Part shown: piece by piece, positions 11,376 to 22,649 of the stretch
How the letters are laid out: each line of letters starts with the position of its first letter
Numbering within the stretch: position 1 is the first letter of the stretch
NCBI RefSeq assembly: GCF_048564905.1
Contig: NC_133019.1
Span: 9,032,501 to 9,096,500 of the forward strand
Reading direction: 5' to 3'
DNA length: 64,000 bases
Source of the DNA: Vicugna pacos
Lineage: Eukaryota; Chordata; Mammalia; Artiodactyla; Camelidae
Program-made: the position numbers and the translations under genes
Notes under the pieces: generated by a model
What the model was told of the DNA's origin: nothing
Seen by the model: only the letters and a program-made list of their open reading frames with translations
Databases searched by the model: none

Positions 11376-11450
11376 ATATATATATATACACACACACACA
11401 CATACATATATACACAGATTTTATGTATATGTATATATGTATATATATAA
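11376..11450. repeat. TA/CA/TG compound microsatellite in L1
   Basis: Alternating 'atatatatat', 'acacacacac' and 'tatatgtata' words replace the L1 motif that normally reads 'ccagaatatataaagaactc'. It probably grew from that AT-rich seed. Confidence 0.95.
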
Positions 11451-11884
11451 ACTCTTACAAATCAACTAGAAATAGAAAACAATTTTGAAAAAGAGGAGGT
11501 GGAAAAATTATGAACAGGTAATTCACAAAGAATACCTGAACACATAATAATAAGCATCTAAAAGACAATCAGTGTCATTGTAATCAAGAAAATATAAATT
11601 AAAACCACAATGAAGTACAAAGTGGTGCCAGAAAAAAATTTTAATTTGATCACACCAAACGTTGGCAAGAATGTGGAGTAACAAGAATTCTTAAACACTG
11701 CTGGAGAGACTATAAATAAGAACAGTCACTATGGAGAGCAATTTGGAATGTCTCATGATGTTGAAGACGTACACCCTTCTATTCCAGCTATTCCATTTCT
11801 GTACACACACACCCCCCATGAAATTTTCACACATATTCCCATAAGAAAAAATAAACAAGAACATTCATAACAATGGCTAGTTTT

Positions 11885-12050
11885 GGTGTCAGAAACCTGG
11901 ATTAAATCTTATCTAAACCATTCATCCTCTGACTAGCCTCAGACAAAAGTTCTTTAACCCTCTCTTAGCTTAAAATTTTCCGTTACTAAAATGGGGGCAA
12001 CCATGTCTCCCCACCAAAAATACTGTGCAGATTAAAAGAGAAAAAAAAAG
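11885..12050 (+). repeat. MIR SINE, sense
   Basis: 'tctgactagcctcagacaaa', 'agttctttaaccctctctta' and 'ttactaaaatgggggcaacc' follow MIR order, ending 'tgtgcagattaaaag'. Confidence 0.72.
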
Positions 12051-12824
12051 TTTATGAAGAATGTAGCGTGACATTTGACACTTACTAAGACCTTAAGAAC
12101 ATCCTTTCCCATCTCTCTGTGTACAAATGGACGTTCACATTCTAAACTGACTGTAAGGAATTCCTTGATTTTAAGCAAGGCAGAAGCCTACAGTGAAGGC
12201 AACTGTGCTCTTCCAAATGTTTAAACTCCATTTCCTCTCTTCTGGTGCTTTCCAAAAAGTGCACTCCGCCACACCTCCCAAAGAAAAAGTATGTCATGGA
12301 GAGAGGGAGGCAGGGCCACTGAGACAGGTACCGACTTAGGACACCATTGATTACAGCCTTTCCACCACCTGGATCTTAGTATGAATTAAATATAATTATG
12401 CTTGGCTTAAAGCAGCATATGGATTATACTCAAATGGGTCCAGGTAGCTTTAAACGATCGATGTGCTCGTGTATGTTCAATAGGACATACTGATTCCTGG
12501 CCCTTAAAAACTTCTAAGACCATCTTAGTTTAGCTTGCTGGAAAAGACCAATTATGTTATGGAGGTCAAAGTAAATATCTTGGCCTTTTCTTTTTTAACT
12601 TTACAAAGAAGCTCATGGCAAATGAGGTGAAAATGTGGTTGAATTTATGAGTATGATGGAACATCACCCTATTACAAATGGATGCCAGGTGGGAAGGCTG
12701 ATTGGTCTGGATGAGCCCTAATGAAAAAAAGAATTATCTAAATGGACATCCCAGATTCAGGTCAGAATTGGGACCCACACAGAGCCAGCGGGAACGCTGA
12801 GCGCAGAATCCCTGGATGGGAGGG
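12051..12824. other. Unique sequence, possibly conserved
   Basis: No repeat recognised. AT-rich words such as 'attaaatataattatgct' and 'agcagcatatggattatact' could be homeobox or E-box sites. Nothing supports an exon. Confidence 0.35.
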
Positions 12825-12990
12825 GAGGAGCTCAGCTCTAACCCGGGCTCGGTCACTAGCTCGCTGTGCCATCCGGGAAGGTGCCTCTTCACAGCTTTCG
12901 AGGTCTCGGCAAACTCAGTGGTCTGCCTGCCGCCTCTTGATCTGGGATTCTCTAGCTCATCCCCTCTTTCTCAAACCCTGCTTGTAGAAG
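12825..12990 (+). repeat. MIR SINE, sense
   Basis: 'agctcagctctaacccgggc', 'tcggtcactagctcgctgtg' and 'ggtgcctcttcacagctttc' match the MIR 5' half and core, with more CpG than usual. Confidence 0.65.
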
Positions 12991-13191
12991 TTACATTCCT
13001 CCAGGTCTATCAAGACACCTTGAGAACAGAGAAACTGGTACTGGACATAGGGCAAAAATGAAGCGTGGGAGACAGGCAATGTCCAGAGGGATTTGAAGAT
13101 GCATACGAGCTAGATGTGCATAAAAATAGAAATGCATTTTTAAGTTGCATTTAATTGGAGTGGATACATTAAACCAAAATAAGGCCCTCAC

Positions 13192-13320
13192 AGGAGGAGG
13201 GTATAGCTCAGTGATAGAGTGAGTGCTGTGCATGCTCGAGGTACTGGGTTCAATCCCCAGCACTGCCATTATCAATAAATAAGTAAACCTAATTACTGCC
13301 CCCCCAAAACAAACAGAAAA
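13192..13320 (+). mobile_element. Camelid tRNA-derived SINE (Vic-1-like)
   Basis: The best pol III promoter in the window: A box 'tagctcagtgatagagtg' at 13,204-13,221 and B box 'ggttcaatccc' at 13,248-13,258, about the spacing of a tRNA gene. The tail is 'aataaataagtaaacctaat' then C-rich 'gcccccccaaaac', typical of camelid copies. It is not a tRNA gene because no acceptor stem closes the body. Confidence 0.92.
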
Positions 13321-13364
13321 GGAAATATACATCAAAATGAAGCCAAGTCTAAGGCAGGATGCCT

Positions 13365-13464
13365 ACTCTGTAGTCTTAACTCCTGAACGAACTAGCTGTG
13401 TGACTTTGGGTCAGTTACTTTTCTTCTTTATGAAACGAGGTGTTTGAGCCAGATGGTTTCCAAG
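13365..13464 (+). repeat. MIR SINE core, sense
   Basis: 'gaactagctgtgtgactttg', 'ggtcagttacttttcttctt' and 'tatgaaacgaggtg' are the MIR core. It follows the SINE by about 45 bp. Confidence 0.75.
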
Positions 13465-14558
13465 CAAAATAATTTGATGAGTCAAAAGAAAAGTGAATAG
13501 TACAGAAAGTATCTATGAACCTTGAGGGACCTGAAAGGAAGCAAGCCATGGTGAGAAGTGGGCAGGTTTCCATCCTACGGCCTCTCTGTTCCCCAGAGAG
13601 CGTGCCCTCCCCGTTAGACTTCCCAGACTGCGCTGGCGTCGCCAAAGGGCTGCTGGGAATTTCTCTGCACAGCCCTGTTCCTAAATGAACTCCCAGGAGA
13701 TTGGGGGATGGAGGAGGGTGCCAGTTTTTAAAGCAGGTCTGATATGATCCAGGACCTGATAGGGTTTCAGCTGCCTGCTTTCTGGCAATTTGCGGAGAAA
13801 TTAAAGAGATTCTTGTAGAGGTTAAATGGCTCAAGTCCTAGGGAGGGGATGCTGTTGCTCAGAAAGAAACACAAAGACGAGATTCATCTTGCTCAGGAAT
13901 TATAAATAGAACAGTCAGATTAGATTCGGCAGAGGAATGGGGGCACCACAAAGGAGCCAAGTTCTCTCCGAATAAAGAGGCAAGGCTCCAAAGACTCCCA
14001 AAGCAGGCTTTCAAAAGGGAAAAAAAGAAAAGATGGGAAAGAAGAAAACTTAAAAAAAGAAAAATGGGACTTTTCTTTTAACCCGCCACTTCTTTCAGGC
14101 AAGAAGGCAAAATCATCAGTTCCTGAAAGAGAGATTAAAAGTAAATTATCACCCCATAAGGAGTCGTTCACTGTAAAAGGAATGAAAATAGTTTACTGCT
14201 CCACGGAAAATGCAAGCTGCTTCCAAACTTTAGGTTAAAAACTTGGCAAACGGAGCTTGGCCTCCCTGTGCATCTGTCTTGGGGATGTTTACCCAGCGGA
14301 TGGAGATATTGAGATGGGCCTGGTCTTCAGGTTTGTTTTTTGTTCTGCATAAGGTTTCCATCAGATACAGTCTGCAAACTGGTGCGAGCCAGGAGGCTGC
14401 TGGAGGCAAGCCCTGGTTTAACAGCAGCCGGCTCTGCCTTCACCAGGACTCTGCTTGGTAAGAACAAAGCCCTAGTGCGAGACCACGCTGGAAACAGCAC
14501 CAGGAGACGGCGGGCGGCACACAGGCTTCCGCCTCAAAAGACCTTTCCAGGTCTGCTT
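13465..14558. other. Unique sequence, nothing recognised
   Basis: No repeat, exon or RNA recognised. A polypurine patch lies at about 14,010-14,065. Open frames on both strands (up to 139 codons at 13,415-13,834 minus) run into the adjoining MIR and show no protein-family features. Confidence 0.4.
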
Positions 14559-14645
14559 CCAGCGTGAAATGCCATATGGCCTTAGGCAAGTCACTCGACC
14601 TCTCTTAAGCTACAGATTTTCCATCTGTTCGTCAGTCAGTCTGGC
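14559..14645 (+). repeat. MIR SINE core, sense
   Basis: 'catatggccttaggcaagtc', 'actcgacctctcttaagcta' and 'gattttccatctgttc' are the MIR core and the start of its 3' half. Confidence 0.7.
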
Positions 14646-14877
14646 TTCCACCTACATCCCGAAGTTGTTTGAAGGAAGTAATATAACATGTAAGTTCTGC
14701 AGAAATGCCATCAGTAGTCAAGGTGAAAACAGATCCCTTCAAGGGGACCCTAAGTGCTTCCTACAGACCCACAGGTAACACAGGCTGCTCGGTCACATTA
14801 CGCATTTCCTGTTCTCCACAGGATGTCACCTAAATATCTCCAGTCTCTCCTCTTCTGAAAGGAAATCCACCGAGGCA

Positions 14878-15120
14878 ATAAAACACAGAGATTAAGAGCG
14901 TGGATTTTGACTAAGACAAGCTAGCGTTGGAATCCCTCCTGTCTCCCTCATTAGGCACACAACATTGGAAAAGTTTTCTTAAACTGTGTCGGTTGACTTC
15001 ACTGTAAAATGGGAATAATGCTGGCCTTACAGTTTTGTTGCAAGGATCCGTAAAAAGCAAGAATGTACACAGAGCACACAGCATGTGCTCAGTGAAATAT
15101 GGTGTTGTTTTTAATCATTG
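14878..15120 (+). repeat. Near full-length MIR SINE, sense
   Basis: The whole MIR order is visible: 'gagattaagagcgtggattt', 'ttggaatccctcctgtctcc', 'aaaagttttcttaaactgtg', 'actgtaaaatgggaataatg', 'ttgttgcaaggatccgt' and 'cagcatgtgctcagtgaaat'. It is one of the least eroded MIRs here. Confidence 0.88.
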
Positions 15121-15274
15121 CCCACTACCATAGTCACCAATTTTACTGTCTGTGGATTAAATCAGACAAGTACCCCTTGATTTACTTATATACCTCTAAC
15201 TGCAATGTAAGTTTTTTTCTTTTATTAAAAATATCTTTTTTCTTATTATAAAAATAATACATGATTACACTTGA
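15121..15274. other. AT-rich spacer
   Basis: Short unique stretch with T- and A-rich runs, before an L1 5'-UTR-like block. Nothing recognised. Confidence 0.35.
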
Positions 15275-18060
15275 ACATCCAGGAGGATGGAGTAGGCATA
15301 CGTTTCCCTATTCCTCTACCAAGTACAACTCAGAGGCCTGGGACACTCACTACGTAACATAAACAGAAGACTCTGAAAGGTGGAGAGGAGATGGAAGACT
15401 GTCCAGGGACCTCAGGACCCCCAAAAATGACACAGTGTTGAGTTCCCAGGTTTTCTTTGTGCTTCATATACCCCAGGCGTGGGGTGGAAGAAGTCAGACA
15501 CTCAGAAATGGCAACAGGCAGAGATTAAAAATAGCCAGAACAAAAGCCTGTTCTCCCTAGCCAGAGGACCGGGAAGGAGGGGGCCTGGCAAGGAAAAACA
15601 CTTTAAGGCAGTAATTGCTCTACTCCTGCCAAAAAGCACAGAACCCACTTGGCCCCATCCCCACCCATGCCAGCAGAGGCCAGTGGGGAACCTAGACTTC
15701 CATCCTTGTCAGGCTGTAACTAGGCGCCTAACACCCCCGTCAGGTGTTGTCAGAAAAGGCCAAGCGGGAAGCTGCGACTTTTATCCCTGCCCTGCGATGA
15801 CAACCCTCTCACCACAGTGCCGGTGGAAACTTCATATGAAGCAAAGATGGACAGGACTGAAATGTGAGAAACAGTTTTACAATAATAGCTGGAGATTTTA
15901 ATAACCCACTGTCAATAACGGAGAGAACAACTAGACAGAGCATACGAAAGGAAACAGAGGGCCTGAGCAACCAATAAACCAACTGGATCTGACAAACATA
16001 ACCAGAACTCTACCAAACAACAGAATACACAGTCTTCTCAGGTGCACACAGGACCTTCTCTAGGATAGAACATATGTTAGGCCACAAGTTAAATGCTGAT
16101 AGATACTTGAAAGGTAGATGTCACACAAAACACGTTCTCTGACTGCAATGGAATGAAATGAGAAATCAGTAACAGAAGGAAAACTGAAAATTTTACAGAT
16201 CTGTGGAAATGAAGCGATACACTTTTGAACAATGGATCAAAGAAGGAAGCAAAAGGGCAATTAGAACATATCCTGGGACAAATGAAAATGAAAACACAAC
16301 ATGACAAAACGTACAGGATGCAGTGAAAGCAGCACAAAGGGGACATTTTATAGCTAAAATCGCTTACTTCAAAAAAGAAGAAAGATTTCAAATCAATAAC
16401 CTAAAAATACAACTTAAGGAATTAGAAAAAGAACAAACTAAACCCAAAGCTAACAGAAGAAAGGAAAAGATTAGAGTGTAGATAAATGAAACAGAGAATA
16501 GAAAGACAATAGAGAATATTGACAAAACCAAACACTGGTTCTTAGAAAAGATCAACAAAATTGATGAACACTGTAGGCAGACTAAGGAAAAAAAAGATGA
16601 TTCAAATGACTAAAATTAGAAATGAAAGTGGGACTATTACTACTGACACTACAGAAATAAAAAAGATTATGAGTATTACTATGTTTATAATAATACTATT
16701 ATAAACAATTATACACCAACAAATTGGGTAAGCTAGGTGAAGTGGACCTATTTCCAGAAACACAGTCTACGAAGACTAAACCATGAAGAAATAAAATCTT
16801 CAATAGACCTGTAACTAGTAAAGAAATTGCATCAACAGTCAAAAATCTCCCAGCAAAGAAAGGCCCCAGCCCTGATGCCTTCACTAGTGAATTCTACCAA
16901 ACATTTAAAGAACACTGATTCCTCTCAAACTTTCCCCAAAATATTGAAAAAGAGGGAGCATTTCCTAACTCATTCTATGAGGCTAGCACTGTCCTGATAA
17001 CAACGCAGGCAAAGACACTACAAAATTACAAGCCAATATTCCTTATGAACAATGATGCAAAATCCTCAACAGAATACAAGCAAACTGAATTCAGCAGCAT
17101 ATAAAAAGGATTTTGTACTATGGCCATGTTGGATTTATTTCTGGAATACAAAGGTGGTTCAACATGCAAAAACTGATGAATGTAATACATCACATTAATA
17201 AAGTGAAAAAAAATGATCATCTCAATTGATGCAGAAAAAGAATTTGATAAAATTCAATACCCTTTCATGATAAGAACTCTCAACAAATAAGGAACAGAAG
17301 GAAACTACCTCAACATACTAAAAGCTACATATGAAAAATCTACCACAAAAATCATACTTAATGGTGAAAGACTGAGAGCCTTTCTTCTAAGATCAGGAAT
17401 GAGATAAGATGTCCACTTTACCACCTGTTTTCAACTTCTATAGTACTAGATGTTCTAGCCAGAGCAATTAGGCAAGAAAAAGAAATTAAAGGCATACAAA
17501 TTAGAAAGGAAAAGTATATTCATCTCCATTCACAGGTAATATGATTTTATACATACAAAATCCTAAAGATTCCACACCAAAATAAAACTGTTAGAACAAA
17601 TAACTTAATTCAGCCAAGCAGTAGGATACAGAATCAACATGGAAAAATCACTTGCATTTTTATACACTAACAATGAACAATCTGAAAGGAAATTAAGAAA
17701 ACAATTATATTTACAATAGCATCAAAAGAATAAAATATTTAGGAATTAACTACAGGGGTCAAATACTTACACAACCTAAACTGCAAAACACAGCATAAAG
17801 AAATTAAAGAAGTTAAATAAATGGAAAGATGTTCCATGTTCATGGATTGGAAGATTAGTATTGTTAAGATGTTACTGTTACCCAAAGTGATCTAAAAATT
17901 CAATTTAATCTCTCGTAAAATCTGAACAATTCTTTTGCAGAAAGAGAAAAATCCATCCTAAAATTCAAAGGAAATCTTCACAGACTCCAAAGAGTCAACA
18001 ATTTTGAAAAAGAAAAACAAAGTTGGAAGACTCACATTTCCTGATTCCAAAACTAACAAC
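15275..18060 (+). mobile_element. L1 LINE: 5'-UTR-like block joined to ORF2
   Basis: 15,275-15,870 resembles an L1 5' UTR, with repeated 'cagtggggaacctagacttc' and 'aagcgggaagctgcgacttt' units. Near 15,885 it passes directly into the ORF2 endonuclease region ('aatagctggagattttaata', 'cttctcaggtgcacacagga'). The rest of ORF2 follows: 'gccccagccctgatgccttc' (before RT), 'atgcagaaaaagaatttgat' (RT) and 'ttcctgattccaaaac' near its end. ORF1 and the start of ORF2 are missing. Stops and frameshifts are frequent and nothing is translatable at length. Confidence 0.85.
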
Positions 18061-21035
18061 ACACGTAAATATGACAACTTAGATGAAATGGATCAATTCC
18101 TTGATAAACAGAAACTACCACAATGAATCTAATATGAAATAGGTAATTTGAATGTCCCTATAATATCAAGAAATGGAATTTGAACCTAAGAAACTCCCCC
18201 CAAATAAATTTCTGGGACCAAGTAGTTTCAGTAAAGAATTCGATCTAACATTTAAAGAAGAATTAAGATCAGTTCACACAATCTCTTCCAGAAAATGGAA
18301 GAGGAGAGAACACTTCACAATTTATTTTATGAAGCTAATATTACCCTGATCTCAAACTCAGTCAAACATAGTACAAAAAAACCCCCAAAACTACAGTCCA
18401 ATATCCCTCAAGAATCTGGACACAAAAATTCTTAACATGAAATCATTAAATATAATTCAGAAGTTATAAAAAGACTTAAGCACCATGGCCAAGTGGAGTT
18501 TATTCCAGAGATGCAAGGCTGGTTCAATTTTCAAATACCAATCAATGCAATTCATCATATTAATGGAATAAAGCAGTAAAATTACATGATCATATCAATC
18601 AATGCAGAAAAACCATTTGATAAAATTCAATACCCACTCATATTTTTTTAAAAGCTCTTGAAAAAACAGGACTGGGGAACTTTATAAACTTAATGAAGAC
18701 AATCTACAACAAACCTATGACTAATGTTACATTTAATAGTGAAAAATGCTTTCCTCCTAAGATCAGGAAAAAAGTCAGAGTATCTGCTCTCCCGTCTTAT
18801 TCAGCATAATGATGGATGTTTTAAATAATGCAATAGGCAAGAAAAGGAAATAAAACACTTACAGATTGGAAAGGAAAGAGTAAAATTAACCCCATTTGCA
18901 GACAGCATGCTTGTCTGTGTAGAAAATCCCCAGAGAGCTACTGAAAGAACTCCTAGAACTAGTGGGTTCAGCAACATAGCAGGATACAAAATAAAGATAA
19001 ATTTATATATATGTAAATATATATATATTTTTATGAGGGGGAGGTAAGTCATTTTATTCATTGATTTCTGCTTGGCAGAAGTTCTGGGGATTGAACCCAG
19101 GACCTCTTGCATGCTGAGCATGCAATCTAACACTTGAGCTACACCCTTCTCCCGTAAATATATTTTTCTATTACTATACACTAAACAATAAACATGCGAA
19201 CATTGAAAGTACAATACCATTTCAATCACTCCAAAAAACTAAATACTTCTGTGTCAGTCTAACAAAATACGTACAGGACAAGTATGCTCACAAGCACAAA
19301 ATAATGATGAAAGACACCAGATAAAATCTAAATCAATGGAGTGATATATTACCTTCATGGACTGGAAGATTTAACGTAAAAGAGATGTCATTTCTCTCCA
19401 AATTTATATAAAAGTTTTAATGCAATTCCTATCAAAATTGTAGAAAGTTTTTTATAGGTATAAACACTTTACATATTGACAAGGTTATTCTAAAATTTAG
19501 ATTGAACTTTAGACATAGACAAGATTATTCTAAAATTTAGATTGAAGAGCTAAAACAATCTTGAAAAGGGGGAATAAAGTAAAAGGACTCAGTCTACCTG
19601 ATTTCAACACTTTTTGTACAGCTACCATAATCAAGACGGTACGGTACACTGGCAGAGGGACAGACACATAGATCAATGGAATAAAGAAGCCAGAATAGAC
19701 TCACACAAGGATGTCCAGCTGGTTTTTCTCCCCCACAAAGGTGCAAAAGCAGTTCAATGGTGGAAGGACTGGCTTTTCAACAAATAGTCCTGAAACAATT
19801 GGACAGCTATACACAAGGGGAAGGAAAACAGGAGAAAGAGGAGGACAAGGAGGAGGAAGAGGAGAGCCCTAAGTCCCATTCTTTAAACAAAAATTAAGTC
19901 AAAATGGATCACACACTTAAACATAAAAAGCAAAATTATAATTTAAAAGCACAGGAGAAAATCTTCGGGACCTAGGGCAAAAAGATCCTGGACTCGACAC
20001 CAAAAGCACAATCCATAAAAGGAAAAATAGACAAATTGGACTTCATCAAAATTACAAGCCTCTGCTTTGTGAAAGTCCCTGTCAAGAGAAGAAACAGACA
20101 AGCTACAGAGCAGGGAGAAAACATTCGGAAACTACAAACCCAACGAAGAGCTAGTGTCTAGACTACAGACAGAACTCTCCGATGTCAACTCTAAGAAACA
20201 GACAGTTCAATCAGAAAATGTGCAAGAGACATGAAGAGACATTTCTCTAAAGAGAATGTCCAGATGGCAAATAAGCCCAGGAAAATATATTAGCCATCAG
20301 GGAAACGCAAGCGGAAACGACAAGGAGGTAACACTGTGCGCCTCGCTCCGTGCTGGTGAGGCTGCAGGAAGGCTGGACCTCGCACACACGGCTGGTGGGA
20401 ATGTAAGACGGCACGGCCACTCTGGGAGAGAGTGTGGCAGTTTCTTTAAAAACGAAACACACAACTACCATATGGCATAACTACCAGAAATTGCACCCCT
20501 GGGCGTTTATCCCAGAGAGATGAAACCACTCACACAAAAGCCTGCACACAAATGTTTACTGAAGCTTTATTAATAATAGAGAAAAAAATTGGAAAGAACC
20601 CAGATTTCGTTCAACAGGTGAATGGTCAAACTACTGGTGGTACTGCTCAAGAATGAGTTATTGCTACACGCAAAAACATGGACAAATCTCCAGAGCAGTG
20701 CATACTGTAGGATTCTATGTATATAAAATTCTTTGTATGACAAAATTACAGAAATGGAGGAGAGAGGAGGGGTTGCCAGAGGTTAAGGAGGGGTGAGAGT
20801 GGGAGAGGAGGGTGAGTGTGGCTATGAAAGGGCAGCAGGAGCGATTTCGGCCGATGGCATCCTCCTGGCTGTATCAGCACCAGCATCCTGGTTGTGATAC
20901 TGTCCTATAGCTTTACGAGCTGTTACCACTGGGGGAAAAACGGGCCAAGAGTGCGTGGAATTATTCCACGTTATTTCCTGCAACTACATGTGAATCTACA
21001 ATTATCTCAAAATTAAAAGTTTAATTTTTTCCAAA
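18061..21035 (+). mobile_element. Second L1 LINE in tandem, ORF2 RT to 3' end
   Basis: At 18,061 the text jumps back to the pre-RT part of ORF2 ('gatgaaatggatcaattcct', 'tttctgggaccaagtagttt'). It then repeats the RT segment with different wording from its neighbour, so this is a separate L1 copy of another subfamily. It runs through 'gacaaattggacttcatcaa' and 'tggctggtgggaatgtaaga'-like blocks to the 3' UTR ('ctatagctttacgagctgtt') and an A/T-rich end near 21,035. A SINE lies at 19,034-19,153. ORF2 is broken in many places. Confidence 0.85.
19034..19153 (-). mobile_element. Camelid tRNA-derived SINE, antisense, in L1
   Basis: The plus strand reads 'ggggattgaacccaggacct' (inverted B box) then 'cttgagctacacccttctcc' (inverted A box). 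The matching flanks 'gtaaatatatatatattttt' on the left and 'gtaaatatatttttc' from 19,154 are its target duplication. It is a younger insertion than the L1 around it. Confidence 0.92.
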
Positions 21036-21292
21036 GTAAAAGTAATTTTAGAAAATCTGGACTCTATAGATATATAGAGAAAAATAATAAAAATCATGTG
21101 TATTGCCACCACTAGGAGATAAACACTTTTTAATTCTTGGGCATATTTAACCGAAGTTTCAAAAATCTTTCTGAGCAGTAACGATTTCAAAGAAAGATTA
21201 ACTTTCGTTCAGTGGAAGCATCCTATGCCCCACCTCCTCAGCATGAAATTTATTTTAGCTTCAGAAACTCCTTCTTCTCCTGCAACGGCCTC
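21036..21292. other. AT-rich unique sequence
   Basis: Follows the L1 3' end. Possibly more diverged L1 or unique DNA. Nothing else recognised. Confidence 0.35.
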
Positions 21293-21866
21293 TCTTACTC
21301 GGAGTTCTCCAAAAAAAACAGAACCAGTAGGAGATACAGTTACAGATAGGCACATAGACACAGGTGAGCCTTGAACAACACAGGTGCAAAATTGAGGACG
21401 CAGAGGGCCAACTGTAAAGTTACATGCAGATGCAACAGCAGTGCTCCCAACCCTCATGCTCTTCCAGGGTTGACTGCATATATAAAGTAAGAAACTAGGG
21501 AGGGTGAGAAGTCCCAAGATCCGCAGTTAGCAAGCTGGAGATCCCAGAGAACCAATGGTATATTTCAGTCCAAAAGGCAGCAAGTTCCAGACACAAGAAT
21601 AGCCAGTGTTTAAGCTTGAGCTCAAGGCCGCAGGCAGGAAGAGACCAATGCCCCAGTTCAAGGCAAGCAGGCAGGAGAAGTTCCCTCTTCCTCAGCCTTT
21701 TTGTTCTATTCAGACCTTCAACTGTTTGGCCAAGGCCCACCCACAATGGGAAGAGCAATTTGATAACTGAGTGTAGGGATTCAAATGTTAACCTCATCCA
21801 GAAACACCCTCACGGACACACCCAGAACTCGGTCCAGTTAAGCTGACGCATAAATTAACCATCACA
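21293..21866 (-). mobile_element. MLT2-type ERVL LTR with Tigger fragment inside
   Basis: The left end 'ggagttctccaaaaaaaaca' and right end 'taaattaaccatcaca' match the two ends of an inverted MLT2-type (ERVL) LTR. Between them lie 'gagggtgagaagtcccaaga', 'gttctattcagaccttcaac' and 'aaacaccctcacggacacac' in the expected order. It is a fossil solo LTR, probably of early placental age. A short DNA-transposon fragment is nested at 21,362-21,480. Confidence 0.8.
21362..21480. mobile_element. Tigger-like (MER44-type) fragment nested in the LTR
   Basis: 'tgagccttgaacaacacagg' at the left, 'cagagggccaactgtaaagt' in the middle and 'ccagggttgactgcata' at the right resemble the terminal inverted repeats of a mariner-like MER44/Tigger element with an internal deletion. 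It has no transposase. Confidence 0.6.
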
Positions 21867-22649
21867 TGTCATTCTCTGTCCCACCAATGAATTGCCAGCC
21901 TTCTTCTCCCAATTCTGGCTAATTTCCGGAGAGGTTTCTTATCTAAATACAGACAAGTTCAAATTCTGCTTTGTTTATAAGAACCAGTGAGATCATAGCA
22001 ATGATGCTGTAGACCTTGGCTGTAGTGTTCTCCAGCCAAATAGCCTCCATCTGGAATGCATCTCAAGGGAGTTACTAAGTGGCAGTACCAGAGGGAAACA
22101 GCCCACAGGGAACGGGGCAGGAGGGTGGCACTCATTTTGTGATGTATCAGACGAGGGATGTGGCACAGCCTGGTTGTGGGACATGCGTGCACACACACGG
22201 ACGCACACAGGCACACACAGGGAACTGGCGGGCTGTCGTGCTAGCTGTTCGCTCACTTGTTCTGTGGTGAACAGCTCGGTCTGGGTGGTGCAGACCAACA
22301 TGGGGACACTTCAGATGAGCTTATTCTACAGAAAAGTATCGCGCTCCCTGCTGCCACGCTGTGTGTCAAATTCTTCAGCTATAAATTGGGCGTCTTTGAC
22401 TTGTCTTTAGCTCATGGAGGCGTTCAGAGGTGTAGGGATGTCCCTGAGCCCTCCAGCTCCTTACAGAAAACCCGCATACACAAATCAAAGGCCACTGCGT
22501 AGGAAACAAATTTCAAGGTCATCAATCACCCAGATCCTTATGAGACTCTCTGTAAATATTTAATAAAAGTAGACAAATGGCTGGCAATGTGAGGATGCAG
22601 CTTGCAACAGAGTTCTAATAGAAGAGAACTTACAGAAAACTAAGACTCA
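21867..22649. other. Unique sequence
   Basis: No repeat or exon recognised. A CA-rich patch at about 22,188-22,220 is a decayed microsatellite. Several overlapping open frames of 60-100 codons on both strands have no family features. Confidence 0.4.

Larger units (their letters stand above)
8330..11890 (+). mobile_element. Old L1 LINE ORF2/3' region, host of nested insertions
   Basis: Sense-strand L1. 'aaattgggtttgcaccttga' and 'aatataattcattacattaa' are the RT segment before the 'gcagaaaaagcatttgataa' motif. ORF2 continues through 'ggtgctagggtaactatgat' to 'tgcctcaaaagatgc' near 9,717. It resumes at about 11,267 with 'agagtgggagaaggtatttg' and runs to 'caagaacattcataacaatg' near 11,870. The gap is filled by a second L1 (9,718-11,266). 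A SINE sits at 8,500-8,586. The frame is broken throughout and no intact ORF2 remains. The divergence suggests an L1M-age element. Confidence 0.85.

Noticed and set aside
13192-13320. Possible functional tRNA gene
   Set aside because: A and B boxes are present, but the body does not close into an acceptor stem and the tail is that of a SINE.
15479-15901. 140-codon plus-strand frame considered as L1 ORF1
   Set aside because: It lacks the ORF1p coiled coil and RRM motifs and its DNA resembles an L1 5' UTR.
18801-19229. 142-codon minus-strand open frame
   Set aside because: It is antisense to L1 ORF2 and includes a SINE, so it is chance.
22188-22220. CA-rich run as an active microsatellite
   Set aside because: Too interrupted, a decayed low-complexity patch.
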